Source: Desulfovibrionaceae bacterium
GTDB lineage: Bacteria; Desulfobacterota; Desulfovibrionia; Desulfovibrionales; Desulfovibrionaceae
Length of the DNA stretch: 64,000 nucleotides
Direction: 5' to 3'
Assembly (NCBI GenBank): GCA_015233395.1
Contig: JADFXV010000001.1
Coordinates: 61,372-125,371, forward strand
This document shows, in pieces, positions 55,152 to 62,977 of this stretch; position 1 is the first letter of the stretch; each line of letters starts with the position of its first letter. Below the pieces are notes generated by a model. That model made no database searches and was not told where the DNA came from. It worked only from the letters and a program-made list of their open reading frames with translations. A program made the translations under genes and the position numbers.

Positions 55152-56027
55152 TTACTGATTTCGTTCGGTCGGGGCCTGGTGGCTGAAATGGTATTGCAGG
55201 AGCAGGTCGTAGGCTAGATTCAAGTCTTTCATCATTTCTTCGTCGCCCCCCAGGTCCGGATGGTATTGCCGGGCTTTTTTGCGGTAGGCGCTCTTGATGT
55301 CGCAGACGTTGCGGGCCGAGGACAGGCACAGGATGGCGCGAGCCCGCTCCACGGTCATTTCGCCCCGAGGACGAAACGGCCGCCGGTATTCGCGGCGCGA
55401 GGAACCCGTCTGGCCAGCTTGGCCGGTTTGGCCAGTCTGGGAAGACGTATACTGCCGGCCCGAGGCGCCGCTCGAAGCGCCGCCTTGCGCGGTGTTGGTC
55501 CTGCCGTTCGCCTTGGCCCTGGTTCCAGCCGAAGAGGCGTCTTTGGCCTTTTGCCGGGCGCGTTCCTGGGAAGCGGCTCCGGTCTTGTGCTCGTCCCGGT
55601 TCGCGCCGGCGCCCTGCTCGGTCCTGGCGTAGGGATTTTTTCCGTCTTTGTCGCCGCCGTCAAAGCCTCCAGGCTCCGAGGAGGAAAACGAAGCGGCGCG
55701 CTGGAAGCCTGAAGCGGCGGATTTGAATCTGTTCGCCTGGCCGGTTTGGTTGAACGGGCTGTATTCCCGTTTGACGCGGGTGAATTTGTCGGCCCCGGCG
55801 GCGTGTCCAAAGGCGGTCTTGGCGCCCAACCCGGGGCCGGCGCTTCCCTGGTCTTTGCTCAGCCGGTTCACGGCGCGAAGATTTTGCAGCACAAGTTGCA
55901 GATTGGCCAGGATTTCTTTGAGCATCTCCCTGGTTTCGCTCAGGCGTTTTTCCAGGGCATTCCAGTCGCGGCCCTTGAAGGCGCCGTGGCGGGATTGATT
56001 TTTAAATTGGGCCGAGGTGAAATTCAT
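55152..56027 (-). CDS. C-terminal J-domain protein with low-complexity linker
   Basis: 291 residues. A J domain occupies about 225-285 (ERARAILCLSSARNVCDIKS, then ARQYHPDLGGDEEMMKDLN), with an intact HPD motif, so it should stimulate a DnaK. The N-terminal 60 residues are helical. Residues 90-220 are a Gly/Ser/Thr/Gln-rich disordered region with repeated TGQTGQ-type runs. A C-terminal J domain without the zinc or client domains of DnaJ suggests a targeted co-chaperone. It converges on the activase gene. Confidence 0.78.
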   Translation of the reverse strand: MNFTSAQFKNQSRHGAFKGRDWNALEKRLSETREMLKEILANLQLVLQNLRAVNRLSKDQGSAGPGLGAKTAFGHAAGADKFTRVKREYSPFNQTGQANRFKSAASGFQRAASFSSSEPGGFDGGDKDGKNPYARTEQGAGANRDEHKTGAASQERARQKAKDASSAGTRAKANGRTNTAQGGASSGASGRQYTSSQTGQTGQAGQTGSSRREYRRPFRPRGEMTVERARAILCLSSARNVCDIKSAYRKKARQYHPDLGGDEEMMKDLNLAYDLLLQYHFSHQAPTERNQ

Positions 56028-56363
56028 GGCTGAGCCGTTTTATACGCCTGGCTGGCTGAAACGAAAAGCGCCCCCCGGCCGGTTGAGCGGCCATGGGACG
56101 CGCGGGGGGCTCCGGTATGGCGGACGTAGTCGCTGGTCATTTATTGAATTGCATGTTTACCGGCCATTATATGATGCTTGCGATATAATCAAGGATCAAT
56201 TCGGGGTGGACCGAAAAATCGCCGGCTTGGCCGAGTGTCCGCCGGTTGCCCGCGTTCTGGCGCGATGCGGCTGCGCGTTTCAGGGGATCCGCGCTTCCGG
56301 GGAGCGCTCCGGGGCTTGACCGGCCTTTGGTTTGCCATTAGAAAAAGTTGACAAGGAGACGCC
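56028..56363 (+). other. Intergenic region before cheX
   Basis: No convincing gene. A long GC-rich inverted repeat (AGCGCCCCCC ... GGGGGGCT, about 56068-56112) lies near the J-domain gene start. A perfect TATAAT at 56184-56189 is present but lacks a good -35. It could be the cheX promoter with a leader of about 170 bases. Confidence 0.35.
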
Positions 56364-56825
56364 ATGAGCGACGCCGAAATAGCCAAGCCCTTTATCAAGG
56401 CCACCCAAGCGGTTTTATCCATGATGGCGCAAATGGATCCCAAGCCGGGTAAGCCCTATGTCAAGAAAGTCGACCGGGCTAACGGCGATGTTTCCGCCGT
56501 GATGGGCTTGACCGGGGATAAAAACGGCAGCTTTTCGATCACCTTCCCCAAAAAGCTGGCCGTGGTCATGGTCAAAAACATGCTCGGCGACGACATCCAC
56601 GACATTGTAGCCGACGCCAAGGACGCCGTGGGCGAGATCACCAACATGATTTGCGGTCAGGCGCGCGTCGGACTGACCCAGATGGGCCTTTCCCTTACCG
56701 CCTCCACGCCGACCATCGTTTTCGGAGACAACCACACCATCAGCCACGTGAACAAGGGTCCGGTCGTGGCCATTCCCTTCACTACGCCCGAGGGCGAATT
56801 CACCCTGGAATTCTGCTTCTCATAG
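56364..56825 (+). CDS. cheX: CheX-family chemotaxis phosphatase
   Basis: 153 residues, the normal CheX length. The signature E-x-x-N is in DAVGEITNMICGQAR, where Glu and Asn contact CheY. SFSITFPKKLAVVMVKNML and PVVAIPFTTPEGEFTLEF match the rest of the fold. CheX removes phosphate from CheY. No other chemotaxis genes are near, so it is an orphan copy that may serve another response regulator. A hairpin (56835-56863) follows ten bases after the stop. Confidence 0.88.
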   Translation: MSDAEIAKPFIKATQAVLSMMAQMDPKPGKPYVKKVDRANGDVSAVMGLTGDKNGSFSITFPKKLAVVMVKNMLGDDIHDIVADAKDAVGEITNMICGQARVGLTQMGLSLTASTPTIVFGDNHTISHVNKGPVVAIPFTTPEGEFTLEFCFS

Positions 56826-56834
56826 CCGATGTAG

Positions 56835-56870
56835 CCGGGAAAGGACTGAATGCCCTTTCCCGGTCTTTCC
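56835..56870 (+). terminator. Terminator-like hairpin after cheX
   Basis: CCGGGAAAGG, a 9-base loop, then CCTTTCCCGG and a weak TCTTTCC tail. The stem is perfect, but the T tract is poor. Confidence 0.55.
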
Positions 56871-56916
56871 GATTTATCCCAGCAGGCATGATCGCGAGAG
56901 TTTCCCGGAGTGTCCC

Positions 56917-57705
56917 TCAAAAGGCGTACGGCTCATCCGTATGCCATTCGAACATGAAGGGCGGTTTGGGAGCGGACGTTTCCTCGAAGTGCTCGGCGAC
57001 AAAGATATAGTCCGGATTGACCGTGAAAAAGCCTGCGTCGAGATCGAGTTTAGGCAGCTTGCCGGGTTTCGTTTTTTCCAGATGCCCGTAAGCCTGAACC
57101 CAGATCCCGGTTTCCGGAAGCGCCGTCTTGTCCGCCCGAATGCGAAAGGACACGGCCGTGGCGTCGGCGAAACAGCAATACAGCGCCGTGCGGTATATCA
57201 CCGCGTTCTGCTTGCCGCGCTGGATAAATCCTTGGACCAGATAATTGAGCGACAGCTTGTCCGTGCGTTTGTCCGCGCCCTTGGCGGAGCAGATGTCGTA
57301 GAGTTCACCCACATTGATGCGGACGAACTCGCGTCCGTCCCACGTCGTTCGCGAGGGCGCAGCCTGTTCGACGGCCGTTTTCGGTTCGGAGAGCACGCCC
57401 CCACCGGGTTTGGGGCTCAGAAAAGCCTCGGCTCCGCCGAACTGGCGCAGGCCAAGCAGCATCGCGAAGATCAGGGGGCGCGAGAAACGCGCCGGCCGCG
57501 GCGGCGACAGGGCCGCAAAGAAGCCCAGCGTCGCCATGCCCGCGGCCGTGGCCAAAACCAGAGTCTGGTATTTGGGGTTGACGAAGTACCACAGCGTATT
57601 GCCGGTATACAGGGAAAACACCGACCCGGCCAAACCTGCCAGGCACAGTCCTTCGGCCAAGCCGCACAGGCGCTCGGCCACGGCCTTGACGCGCGGGCTT
57701 TTCAT
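56917..57705 (-). CDS. TIGR03943-family protein (YraQ permease partner)
   Basis: 262 residues from ATG 57705, overlapping the permease stop (ATGA). The N-terminal half has about four short hydrophobic segments (residues 15-95). The C-terminal half is extracytoplasmic-looking, with the family motif YCCFADATAVSFRI and LVQGFIQRG. Proteins of this type are usually encoded next to a YraQ/DUF318 permease, exactly as here, and are linked to metal homeostasis. Length is typical. Its placement at the end of the zinc gene group supports a metal role. Confidence 0.8.
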   Translation of the reverse strand: MKSPRVKAVAERLCGLAEGLCLAGLAGSVFSLYTGNTLWYFVNPKYQTLVLATAAGMATLGFFAALSPPRPARFSRPLIFAMLLGLRQFGGAEAFLSPKPGGGVLSEPKTAVEQAAPSRTTWDGREFVRINVGELYDICSAKGADKRTDKLSLNYLVQGFIQRGKQNAVIYRTALYCCFADATAVSFRIRADKTALPETGIWVQAYGHLEKTKPGKLPKLDLDAGFFTVNPDYIFVAEHFEETSAPKPPFMFEWHTDEPYAF

Positions 57706-58679
57706 GGACCGGCCCAGCCCGGAAACATTTCCATGACGCGCCCGAGCGTGAGGCAGAGCGTCCCGACTACGGCAGCGGGAACCACCAGGAGCAGAATCAG
57801 AAAGCGCCGCCCGAACACCGCCCGCCACATGAAGGCCTGCTTGAAGTCCAAAATCGGTCCCAAGGTGACGAAGGCCAGCTTGGCGGCCAGGGGAAAGCCG
57901 GTGAAGGAGGCGGCCACAAAGGCGTCGGCCTGGGAGCAGACCGACAGGACCACGGCCATGGCCATCATGAAGGCCACGGAAAGCAGCAGGTTATCCCCGA
58001 AAGCCGCCATCGCGCCTGGCGGGACAAAGGCCTTGAACGCGGCTGCGGCGAAGGTTCCCAGGATAAGCAGCTTGCCCATGTCGAGAAAATCCTCGCGCAT
58101 GCGTGAGATGAGACGCAGCAGCTTGGCGACGGGTTTAGGGGCGAGGCTTACGTCCAGCGGGGCCAGTTCGGCGTGGCCATGGCCGCACCCATGATCGCAG
58201 CCGCAGGCCGGGGCCTTAATCCCGGGATAGCCGCGCAGAATATCGCCTGCAGCGGCGCGCCGCAAGAGAAAGCCGAAGACCGCCGCCACCAGGGCCACGA
58301 TCAAGGCTCGCAGCCACACGGCCGTGAGATCGCCTCGAAAGGCGGTGTAGGTCGAGGCCAGGACCACGGGGTTGATGACCGGAGCGGCCAGCATGAAGGG
58401 CACGGCCATCGAGGGCGGCGCGCCGCGCTGCATGAGCCTTCTGGCGGCAAAGACGACCCCGCATTCGCAGCAGGGCACGAGCAGGCCGAACAAGACGCCG
58501 GCCGCGATCCGTCCAGGCGTGGAGGCAGGGGTGAAGCGTTCGATGACGTCGTCGGGGAGATACACCTCGACGAGCGCGGAAACCAGGGCCCCGATCAACA
58601 GGAACGGCGCCGCTTCCAGGAATACGGCCAAGCTCGACTGGGCGAATACGGCCAGACTTTGGGAGAAGGCTTCGGTCAT
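57702..58679 (-). CDS. YraQ/DUF318-family permease
   Basis: 325 residues with about eight membrane helices. GLLVPCCECGVVFAARRLMQRGAP and APVINPVVLASTY are family signatures, and the second half repeats the pattern (LSVCSQADAFVA, LGPILDFKQ). A cytoplasmic loop rich in His and Cys (CGCDHGCGHGH, about residue 157) is a likely metal sensor or chelator. Members move metalloids, copper or zinc. It starts 185 bases after the znuA stop and precedes its TIGR03943 partner. Confidence 0.82.
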   Translation of the reverse strand: MTEAFSQSLAVFAQSSLAVFLEAAPFLLIGALVSALVEVYLPDDVIERFTPASTPGRIAAGVLFGLLVPCCECGVVFAARRLMQRGAPPSMAVPFMLAAPVINPVVLASTYTAFRGDLTAVWLRALIVALVAAVFGFLLRRAAAGDILRGYPGIKAPACGCDHGCGHGHAELAPLDVSLAPKPVAKLLRLISRMREDFLDMGKLLILGTFAAAAFKAFVPPGAMAAFGDNLLLSVAFMMAMAVVLSVCSQADAFVAASFTGFPLAAKLAFVTLGPILDFKQAFMWRAVFGRRFLILLLVVPAAVVGTLCLTLGRVMEMFPGWAGP

Positions 58680-58864
58680 GCGGGAATTGCTGTTTGAGCG
58701 GTCATGAAAAAATGCCGATGGGGGCTCGCTTCAATTTCGTTTCGATAGCCTCGCGCACGCGGGGGCTTTTGTCAAATTTCCGAATCGCGAAGCTCAAATC
58801 CGTCAAAGTTTTTCGGAGGGGGGGAGGGACCTTTTTCAAAGAGGGTCTCTCCCCAGAGTTCTCT

Positions 58865-59761
58865 TTACTGTCCCGTCATGGCCGCGACCATCTTGCCCGC
58901 GTTGTTGCGGAACATGTCCAGGTAGGTGGCCCCGGGCTGATCCGGAGCGGACAGGGCGTCGGAATACAGGGCGCCGCCGACTTTCGTTCCGGTCTCCTTG
59001 GCGATGCGTTCGATCAGCCGGGGATCGCTCATGTTTTCGATGAACAAGGCCTTGACCTTTTCCTGTCTGATCTGGCGGATCAGCCCGCCGACGTTTTTCG
59101 CCGAGGCTTCGGATTCGGTGGAAAAGCCCATGGGAGCCAGGATGGTCACTCCGTAGGCGGCGCCGAAGTAGCCGAAGGCGTCGTGGGAGGTGATGATCTT
59201 GCGTTCGGCCGTGGGAACCTTGGCGAAGCCGGTCTTGACCCAGGCGTCCAACTCCGTAATTTTCTCGATATATGACCGCGCGTTGGCCCGGTATGTCTCA
59301 GCCCCTTCCGGATCGGCCTGGCTCAAGGCCTTTTCAATATTCGCCACGTAGAGCTTGCCGTTGGACAGATCCTGCCAGGCGTGGGGGTCGGTGATCTTTT
59401 TGCCGCCCTCGTCTTCGTTAATCATAGTAATGGTCTTGACCCCATGGCTGGCTACGATCGTCTTGCCCTTGGCGCCCGAGGCCTCGATCAAGCGGGGCAT
59501 CCAACCCTCGAAACCCAGGCCGTTGACGAAAACCAGGCCCGCCCCGGCCAAGGCTTTGGCGTCGGAGGGCCGTGGTTCATAGGCATGGGTGTCTTGATTC
59601 GGCCCAACCAGGGTGGTCACGGCCACCCGGTCCCCTCCGACGTTTTTGACCATGTCGCCCAGGATCGAGAAACTGGCTGCGACCGGAAGCGGCTGGCCGG
59701 CCAGGGCGACTGCCGGCATGAGGCAGGCGAGCAAAACGGCGCCGAGGATGCGGCGGATCAT
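58865..59761 (-). CDS. znuA: Zinc/manganese ABC transporter binding protein (ZnuA-like)
   Basis: 298 residues. A signal peptide (MIRRILGAVLLACLMPAVALA) precedes the metal-binding lobe. Ligand candidates are His in QDTHAYEPRPSD, His in TDPHAWQDL, His in TSHDAFGYF and Asp in LYSDALS, as in the cluster A-I binding proteins. There is no long His-rich loop. ZnuA and manganese-binding MntC are hard to separate by sequence; the zur-type regulator in the operon favours zinc. It is 18 bases after the permease gene. Confidence 0.88.
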   Translation of the reverse strand: MIRRILGAVLLACLMPAVALAGQPLPVAASFSILGDMVKNVGGDRVAVTTLVGPNQDTHAYEPRPSDAKALAGAGLVFVNGLGFEGWMPRLIEASGAKGKTIVASHGVKTITMINEDEGGKKITDPHAWQDLSNGKLYVANIEKALSQADPEGAETYRANARSYIEKITELDAWVKTGFAKVPTAERKIITSHDAFGYFGAAYGVTILAPMGFSTESEASAKNVGGLIRQIRQEKVKALFIENMSDPRLIERIAKETGTKVGGALYSDALSAPDQPGATYLDMFRNNAGKMVAAMTGQ

Positions 59762-59779
59762 AACGGCCTCTCTTTGTGT

Positions 59780-60655
59780 TTATTGCTTGAGGTGGCGCCT
59801 CGGCAGACGCCGGGTCAAGAGGCCTTGGCGCGCGCCCAGCGCCAGCGAGACGAGATAGCAGGCGCCGGCGGTGAGCACGATGGCCGGGCCCGAGGGCCAT
59901 TCGCGGTAATAGGAAAGAAGCAGTCCGAAATAGCCTGAGGCCAGGGCGATGAGTGTGGCCGCAAGCGACTGGGACCAGACCTCCCCGGCCCAAAACCTGG
60001 CCGCTGTAGCCGGCAAAATGAGCAGGCCCACGGACATAAGCGTGCCGAGCGAGCGAAAGCCGGCCACCAGATTAAGCGCCACCAGAGACATGAACACCAG
60101 ATGCACGGCGCTGCCGCCGCCCTGGGCAGCCCGCAAAAATTCCGGATCGAAGCATTCCGCCACCAGTGGCCGGTAAATCACGGCCAGGCCGAGCAAGGTC
60201 GCGCTGGCCACGCTCGCGACCAGGAGAAGCGAAGGATCGTCCACGGCCAGGATGGCGCCGAAGAGCACGTGCATGAGATCGACGCTCGTGCCCTTCACGG
60301 AAATGAGCAAAACGCCCAGGGCCAGGGCCATGGTGTACATGGCGGCCAGGCTCGCGTCCTCGCGCAGCGGGGTCAGTCTCGTGACTGCTCCGGAGAGCAG
60401 CACCACCCCCAGGCCGGCCAGAAAACCGCCGAGCGTCATGGCCGGCAACGACAGACCGTAGAGCAGAAATCCGGCGGCCGCTCCGGGTAGGACGGCGTGG
60501 GAAATGGCGTCGCCCGACAGGCTCATGCGCCGCAGCACGAGAAGCGTGCCCACCGGTCCGCAACCGACGGCCAGGGCCAGGCAGGCGGCCAAGGCGTGCC
60601 GCATGAAAGAAAACTCGGCGAAGGGTGAGCAAAAGATGTCGAAAAACCAGTTCAC
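59780..60655 (-). CDS. znuB: ZnuB-like ABC permease
   Basis: 291 residues from GTG 60655, which overlaps the ATPase stop as GTGA. It has eight to nine membrane helices of the ABC-3 family: LRRMSLSGDAISHAVLPGAA near the N terminus and FRSLGTLMSVGLLILPATAAR near the end. It forms the channel for zinc (or manganese) uptake with ZnuC and ZnuA. Length and motif layout are normal. Confidence 0.9.
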   Translation of the reverse strand: MNWFFDIFCSPFAEFSFMRHALAACLALAVGCGPVGTLLVLRRMSLSGDAISHAVLPGAAAGFLLYGLSLPAMTLGGFLAGLGVVLLSGAVTRLTPLREDASLAAMYTMALALGVLLISVKGTSVDLMHVLFGAILAVDDPSLLLVASVASATLLGLAVIYRPLVAECFDPEFLRAAQGGGSAVHLVFMSLVALNLVAGFRSLGTLMSVGLLILPATAARFWAGEVWSQSLAATLIALASGYFGLLLSYYREWPSGPAIVLTAGACYLVSLALGARQGLLTRRLPRRHLKQ

Positions 60656-61395
60656 GGATGGATTCCGGGGCAAGGCGGGGCGTTTTCGTCCCAGGCCTCG
60701 GCCATGCACCGGGCCGCTTCGAGGGCGTCCGGGGTCAGGGTGTTCTCCGTGGCGCCCCAGGCGATCGCCTCGCGGGCCAGAAGCAGGGCGCTCGGAAAGT
60801 GCGCCCGGGCCTGGTCCAGGTCGTGGATCACGGCCGCCACGGTGCGCCCGGCCCGGTTGAGTTCCAGGATCAGACGCAATAGATCGTCGGTGGTTTTCGC
60901 GTCCACGGCCGTGAACGGCTCGTCGAGCAGGATCACCGGAGCGTCGCGCAACAGCAGACGGGCGAAGAGCACTCGCTGGAACTGGCCGGCGGAAAGCGTG
61001 CCGATGGGGCGCGTCTCAAATCCAGCCAAGCCGACCGAGGCGAGGGCTTGCCGCGCGGCCGCGTAGTGGGCAGGCGTCATCCGTCCGAAGGCGCCCAGTG
61101 AATTCCAGTGACCGAGAGAAGCCATATCCAAGACGGTGACCGGGAAGGAGCGGTCGATTTCGGACATCTGAGGGAGATACCCCAGCTCGCGAGGGATCAG
61201 TCCGCCCAGGTCGATTTTTCCGCCCATGAGAGGCAGCAGGCCGACCAAGGCCTTGAGCAAGGTGGATTTGCCCGAGCCGTTGGGACCGACCACGGCGGTC
61301 AACGAACCGGGCTCGAAGCGGCCGCTGACGTGATGCACCGCAGGATGGCGGTTGTAGCCGGCCGTGAGATCGGTGAGCACGATGGGGCCGTGCAT
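60652..61395 (-). CDS. znuC: ZnuC-like ABC ATPase
   Basis: 247 residues from ATG 61395. Walker A is GPNGSGKST, the signature is GTLSAGQFQRVLFARLL, Walker B is VILLDEPFTAVD, and the switch histidine is in AAVIHDLDQA. It begins two bases after the stop of the 53-residue ORF and ends in a GTGA overlap with the permease. The arrangement implies tight coupling from zur onward. Confidence 0.92.
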   Translation of the reverse strand: MHGPIVLTDLTAGYNRHPAVHHVSGRFEPGSLTAVVGPNGSGKSTLLKALVGLLPLMGGKIDLGGLIPRELGYLPQMSEIDRSFPVTVLDMASLGHWNSLGAFGRMTPAHYAAARQALASVGLAGFETRPIGTLSAGQFQRVLFARLLLRDAPVILLDEPFTAVDAKTTDDLLRLILELNRAGRTVAAVIHDLDQARAHFPSALLLAREAIAWGATENTLTPDALEAARCMAEAWDENAPPCPGIHP

Positions 61396-61397
61396 CT

Positions 61398-61559
61398 TCA
61401 GTCCAAAGCCCACAGAACCGCCATCCAGAGAAATAGGCAAACGGCCAGGGCCAATCCCAGGCGCCGCCACACTGACCAGCCCAGCGGCGAAAACGGGTAA
61501 TCGGTTTCATCTGCGGCATGACCCGGATCTGGGCAGTCGGTAGAGGGGGAGTTTATCAT
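61398..61559 (-). CDS. 53-residue single-span membrane ORF between zur and znuC
   Basis: ATG 61559 lies two bases after the zur stop, and its TGA (61400-61398) is two bases before the znuC ATG. The protein starts MINSPSTDCPDPGHAADETD (one Cys, one His and several acidic residues), then has one helix from about residue 34 to 52 (LGLALAVCLFLWMAVLWALD at the end). There is no Shine-Dalgarno, so translation would be coupled to zur. Nothing like a standard ZnuABC subunit matches. It could be a small regulator or zinc-handling partner of the transporter. Exact spacing on both sides is the main evidence. Confidence 0.6.
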   Translation of the reverse strand: MINSPSTDCPDPGHAADETDYPFSPLGWSVWRRLGLALAVCLFLWMAVLWALD

Positions 61560-61561
61560 GG

Positions 61562-61996
61562 TTATTGAGAAATTTTATCGAAAGGAGCACAATCCGGACA
61601 ACGGCCGTAGAGTTCCAAATGATGTCCCTGGACCGAAAAGCCGCTTTTGGCTTCCACCAATTTTTCCAAAACGTCCAGGCCGCACTCGTGAAATTCCACG
61701 GCCCGGTCGCAGCCCGTGCAGCGCAAGAGATGCACGTGGCCGGGCCTGACCGCTACGTAGCGCACCTCACCGTCTTCGCCGGCTCGGGGCCGAAGGAGAC
61801 CGAGAGAAGACAATGTCTTGACCGCGCGGTACACGGTGGCCGGCGAGGTGGACTCCGCCGCCAGGGCGCCGGCCGCCTCGGACAAAGCGCGGCCTCGATC
61901 GACGCCCGCGAAATAGCGCCAGACCGCTTCGCGTTGCGGAGTGAGTCGCAGTCCCAGGCCGTGCAGCCTCGCCTTGAGAAAAGAGAAATCATCCAC
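61562..61996 (-). CDS. zur: Fur-family regulator, probably Zur
   Basis: 144 residues from GTG 61996 with AAGGA six bases upstream. An N-terminal winged helix (GLRLTPQREAVWRYF, then TVYRAVKTLSSLGL) is followed by the dimer domain with GHVHLLRCTGC and CPDC, the two zinc-holding cysteine pairs. The metal specificity (Zur rather than Fur, Mur or PerR) is inferred from the znu genes it heads. A perfect palindrome on its promoter suggests autorepression. Confidence 0.85.
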   Translation of the reverse strand: MDDFSFLKARLHGLGLRLTPQREAVWRYFAGVDRGRALSEAAGALAAESTSPATVYRAVKTLSSLGLLRPRAGEDGEVRYVAVRPGHVHLLRCTGCDRAVEFHECGLDVLEKLVEAKSGFSVQGHHLELYGRCPDCAPFDKISQ

Positions 61997-62031
61997 GGGT
62001 CGTCCTTTTGCTGGCGCGGTGCAGCCACCTC

Positions 62032-62067
62032 ATTGATAAAATTTATCAATAGCAGGAAAGATGTCAA
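62032..62067 (-). promoter_or_regulatory. zur-znu promoter with overlapping 19-bp operator
   Basis: On the minus strand TTGACA (62067-62062), 16 bases, then TAAATT (62045-62040). The perfect palindrome ATTGATAAA-A-TTTATCAAT (62032-62050) covers the -10. This is the expected shape of a Fur/Zur-type repressor site; the metal cannot be read from it. Confidence 0.75.
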
Positions 62068-62200
62068 GCAGAGACTGCGCTGAGTGTCGGCCCAGAGCGT
62101 CAACGCTGGTGTCGACGCTGGTTGCCTTGACGGGATTGATTGTTTATCAACGGCATTACTGTGTTGTCACCCGAAAGGGTGAGTCGCGGCGGCACGGCCA

Positions 62201-62287
62201 GCCCGGGTGGCGGAATTGGTAGACGCAAGGGACTTAAAATCCCTCGGAGGCAACTCCGTGCCGGTTCGATTCCGGCCCCGGGCACCA
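62201..62287 (+). tRNA. tRNA-Leu (anticodon UAA)
   Basis: 87 bases with CCA encoded. The acceptor stem is GCCCGGG / CCCGGGC, followed by ACCA; the anticodon loop is CTTAAAA with TAA. A long variable arm (CGGAGGCAACTCCG) marks a class II tRNA, and the T-loop is GGTTCGATTCC. It sits at the left border of AT-richer DNA, a common integration target. Confidence 0.97.
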
Positions 62288-62521
62288 ATTAAACAAATGG
62301 ATTCATGTTGAGCCGTGTCGGAATAAAATAATTTTTATTGGAAGGAATGAATATCTGTGCCACTATTGTGCCACTTTGTTCTAGTCTTTGGGCAGCAGAC
62401 ATCTCTCTCCGGAGAAACGCAATAAATTCGATATGATCAAAATACTGCCTTAGGTATTTAAAGCAGGGCGACTACTTATCGAGAGGGTGGAGAAGATCTG
62501 GCTTTACAAGATGTTTCTACT
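62288..62521. other. AT-richer spacer between tRNA-Leu and the ubiquitin-like genes
   Basis: No gene seen. A direct repeat TGTGCCACT-AT-TGTGCCACT (about 62356-62376) and a short AT-rich hairpin (AATAAAA...TTTTATT, about 62322-62338) are visible. No integrase lies between tRNA and 62521. The drop in GC supports horizontally acquired DNA. Confidence 0.45.
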
Positions 62522-62977
62522 TTAAAACCACATCTTGAGCCTTTCAAGTAATCTTTCCAAGATCCCACTTCTCGAACGACCGGCCATATCAGGGGGGATT
62601 TTCTCGTTTTTCCCAGGCTGTTCAGGTGTAACCGGGGCACGGTTGTAATTGGTGTTCATAGCCTTGCGGTCTTGCTCCCTACCAGCCAGGATTTCGGCCT
62701 GGGACATGTCCCCGGCCCAAACTACCCGGCTGTTTCGGACGAAATAATGGGACCGGCAGGGGAAGCTCCAATTTCCGATTGATGGGTAAAGAGTTAGATT
62801 TTCGCCGTCGTAGGTTAGTTTCCAGCCGCCGACGGAGGACAGAGGGGTAACCACCTTACTTCCGCAGCCACAGGCGCACAGATGCACGACCGTGGCGTAT
62901 TCCATGGAGACGTACAGGGTGTCCGACCGCAGTTCCTTGGGCATGAACTGCACGAACTGAATTTCCAATTTTTTCAT
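62522..62977 (-). CDS. DUF6527-family protein of a ubiquitin-like conjugation locus
   Basis: 151 residues. LYVSMEYATVVHLCACGCGS, then VVTPLSSVGGW, LYPSIGNWSFPCRSHYF and VVWAG match what I recall of DUF6527. That family is found beside E1-like and multi-ubiquitin genes in bacteria. The CACGCG and PCRSH groups may bind metal or form a protease site; in related systems a protein of this family is thought to process or remove the ubiquitin-like tag. Its start overlaps the E1-like gene stop as ATGA. The C-terminal 45 residues are disordered, followed by an amphipathic helix. Confidence 0.72.
   Translation of the reverse strand: MKKLEIQFVQFMPKELRSDTLYVSMEYATVVHLCACGCGSKVVTPLSSVGGWKLTYDGENLTLYPSIGNWSFPCRSHYFVRNSRVVWAGDMSQAEILAGREQDRKAMNTNYNRAPVTPEQPGKNEKIPPDMAGRSRSGILERLLERLKMWF

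Noticed and set aside
56017..56319. Possible 100-residue ORF before cheX
   Set aside because: No family features or ribosome-binding site; overlaps GC-rich inverted repeats and a TATAAT.
62356..62376. Attachment-site repeat of the tRNA-Leu 3' end
   Set aside because: The short TGTGCCACT repeat does not match the tRNA 3' end, and no second copy of that end or integrase is in the window.
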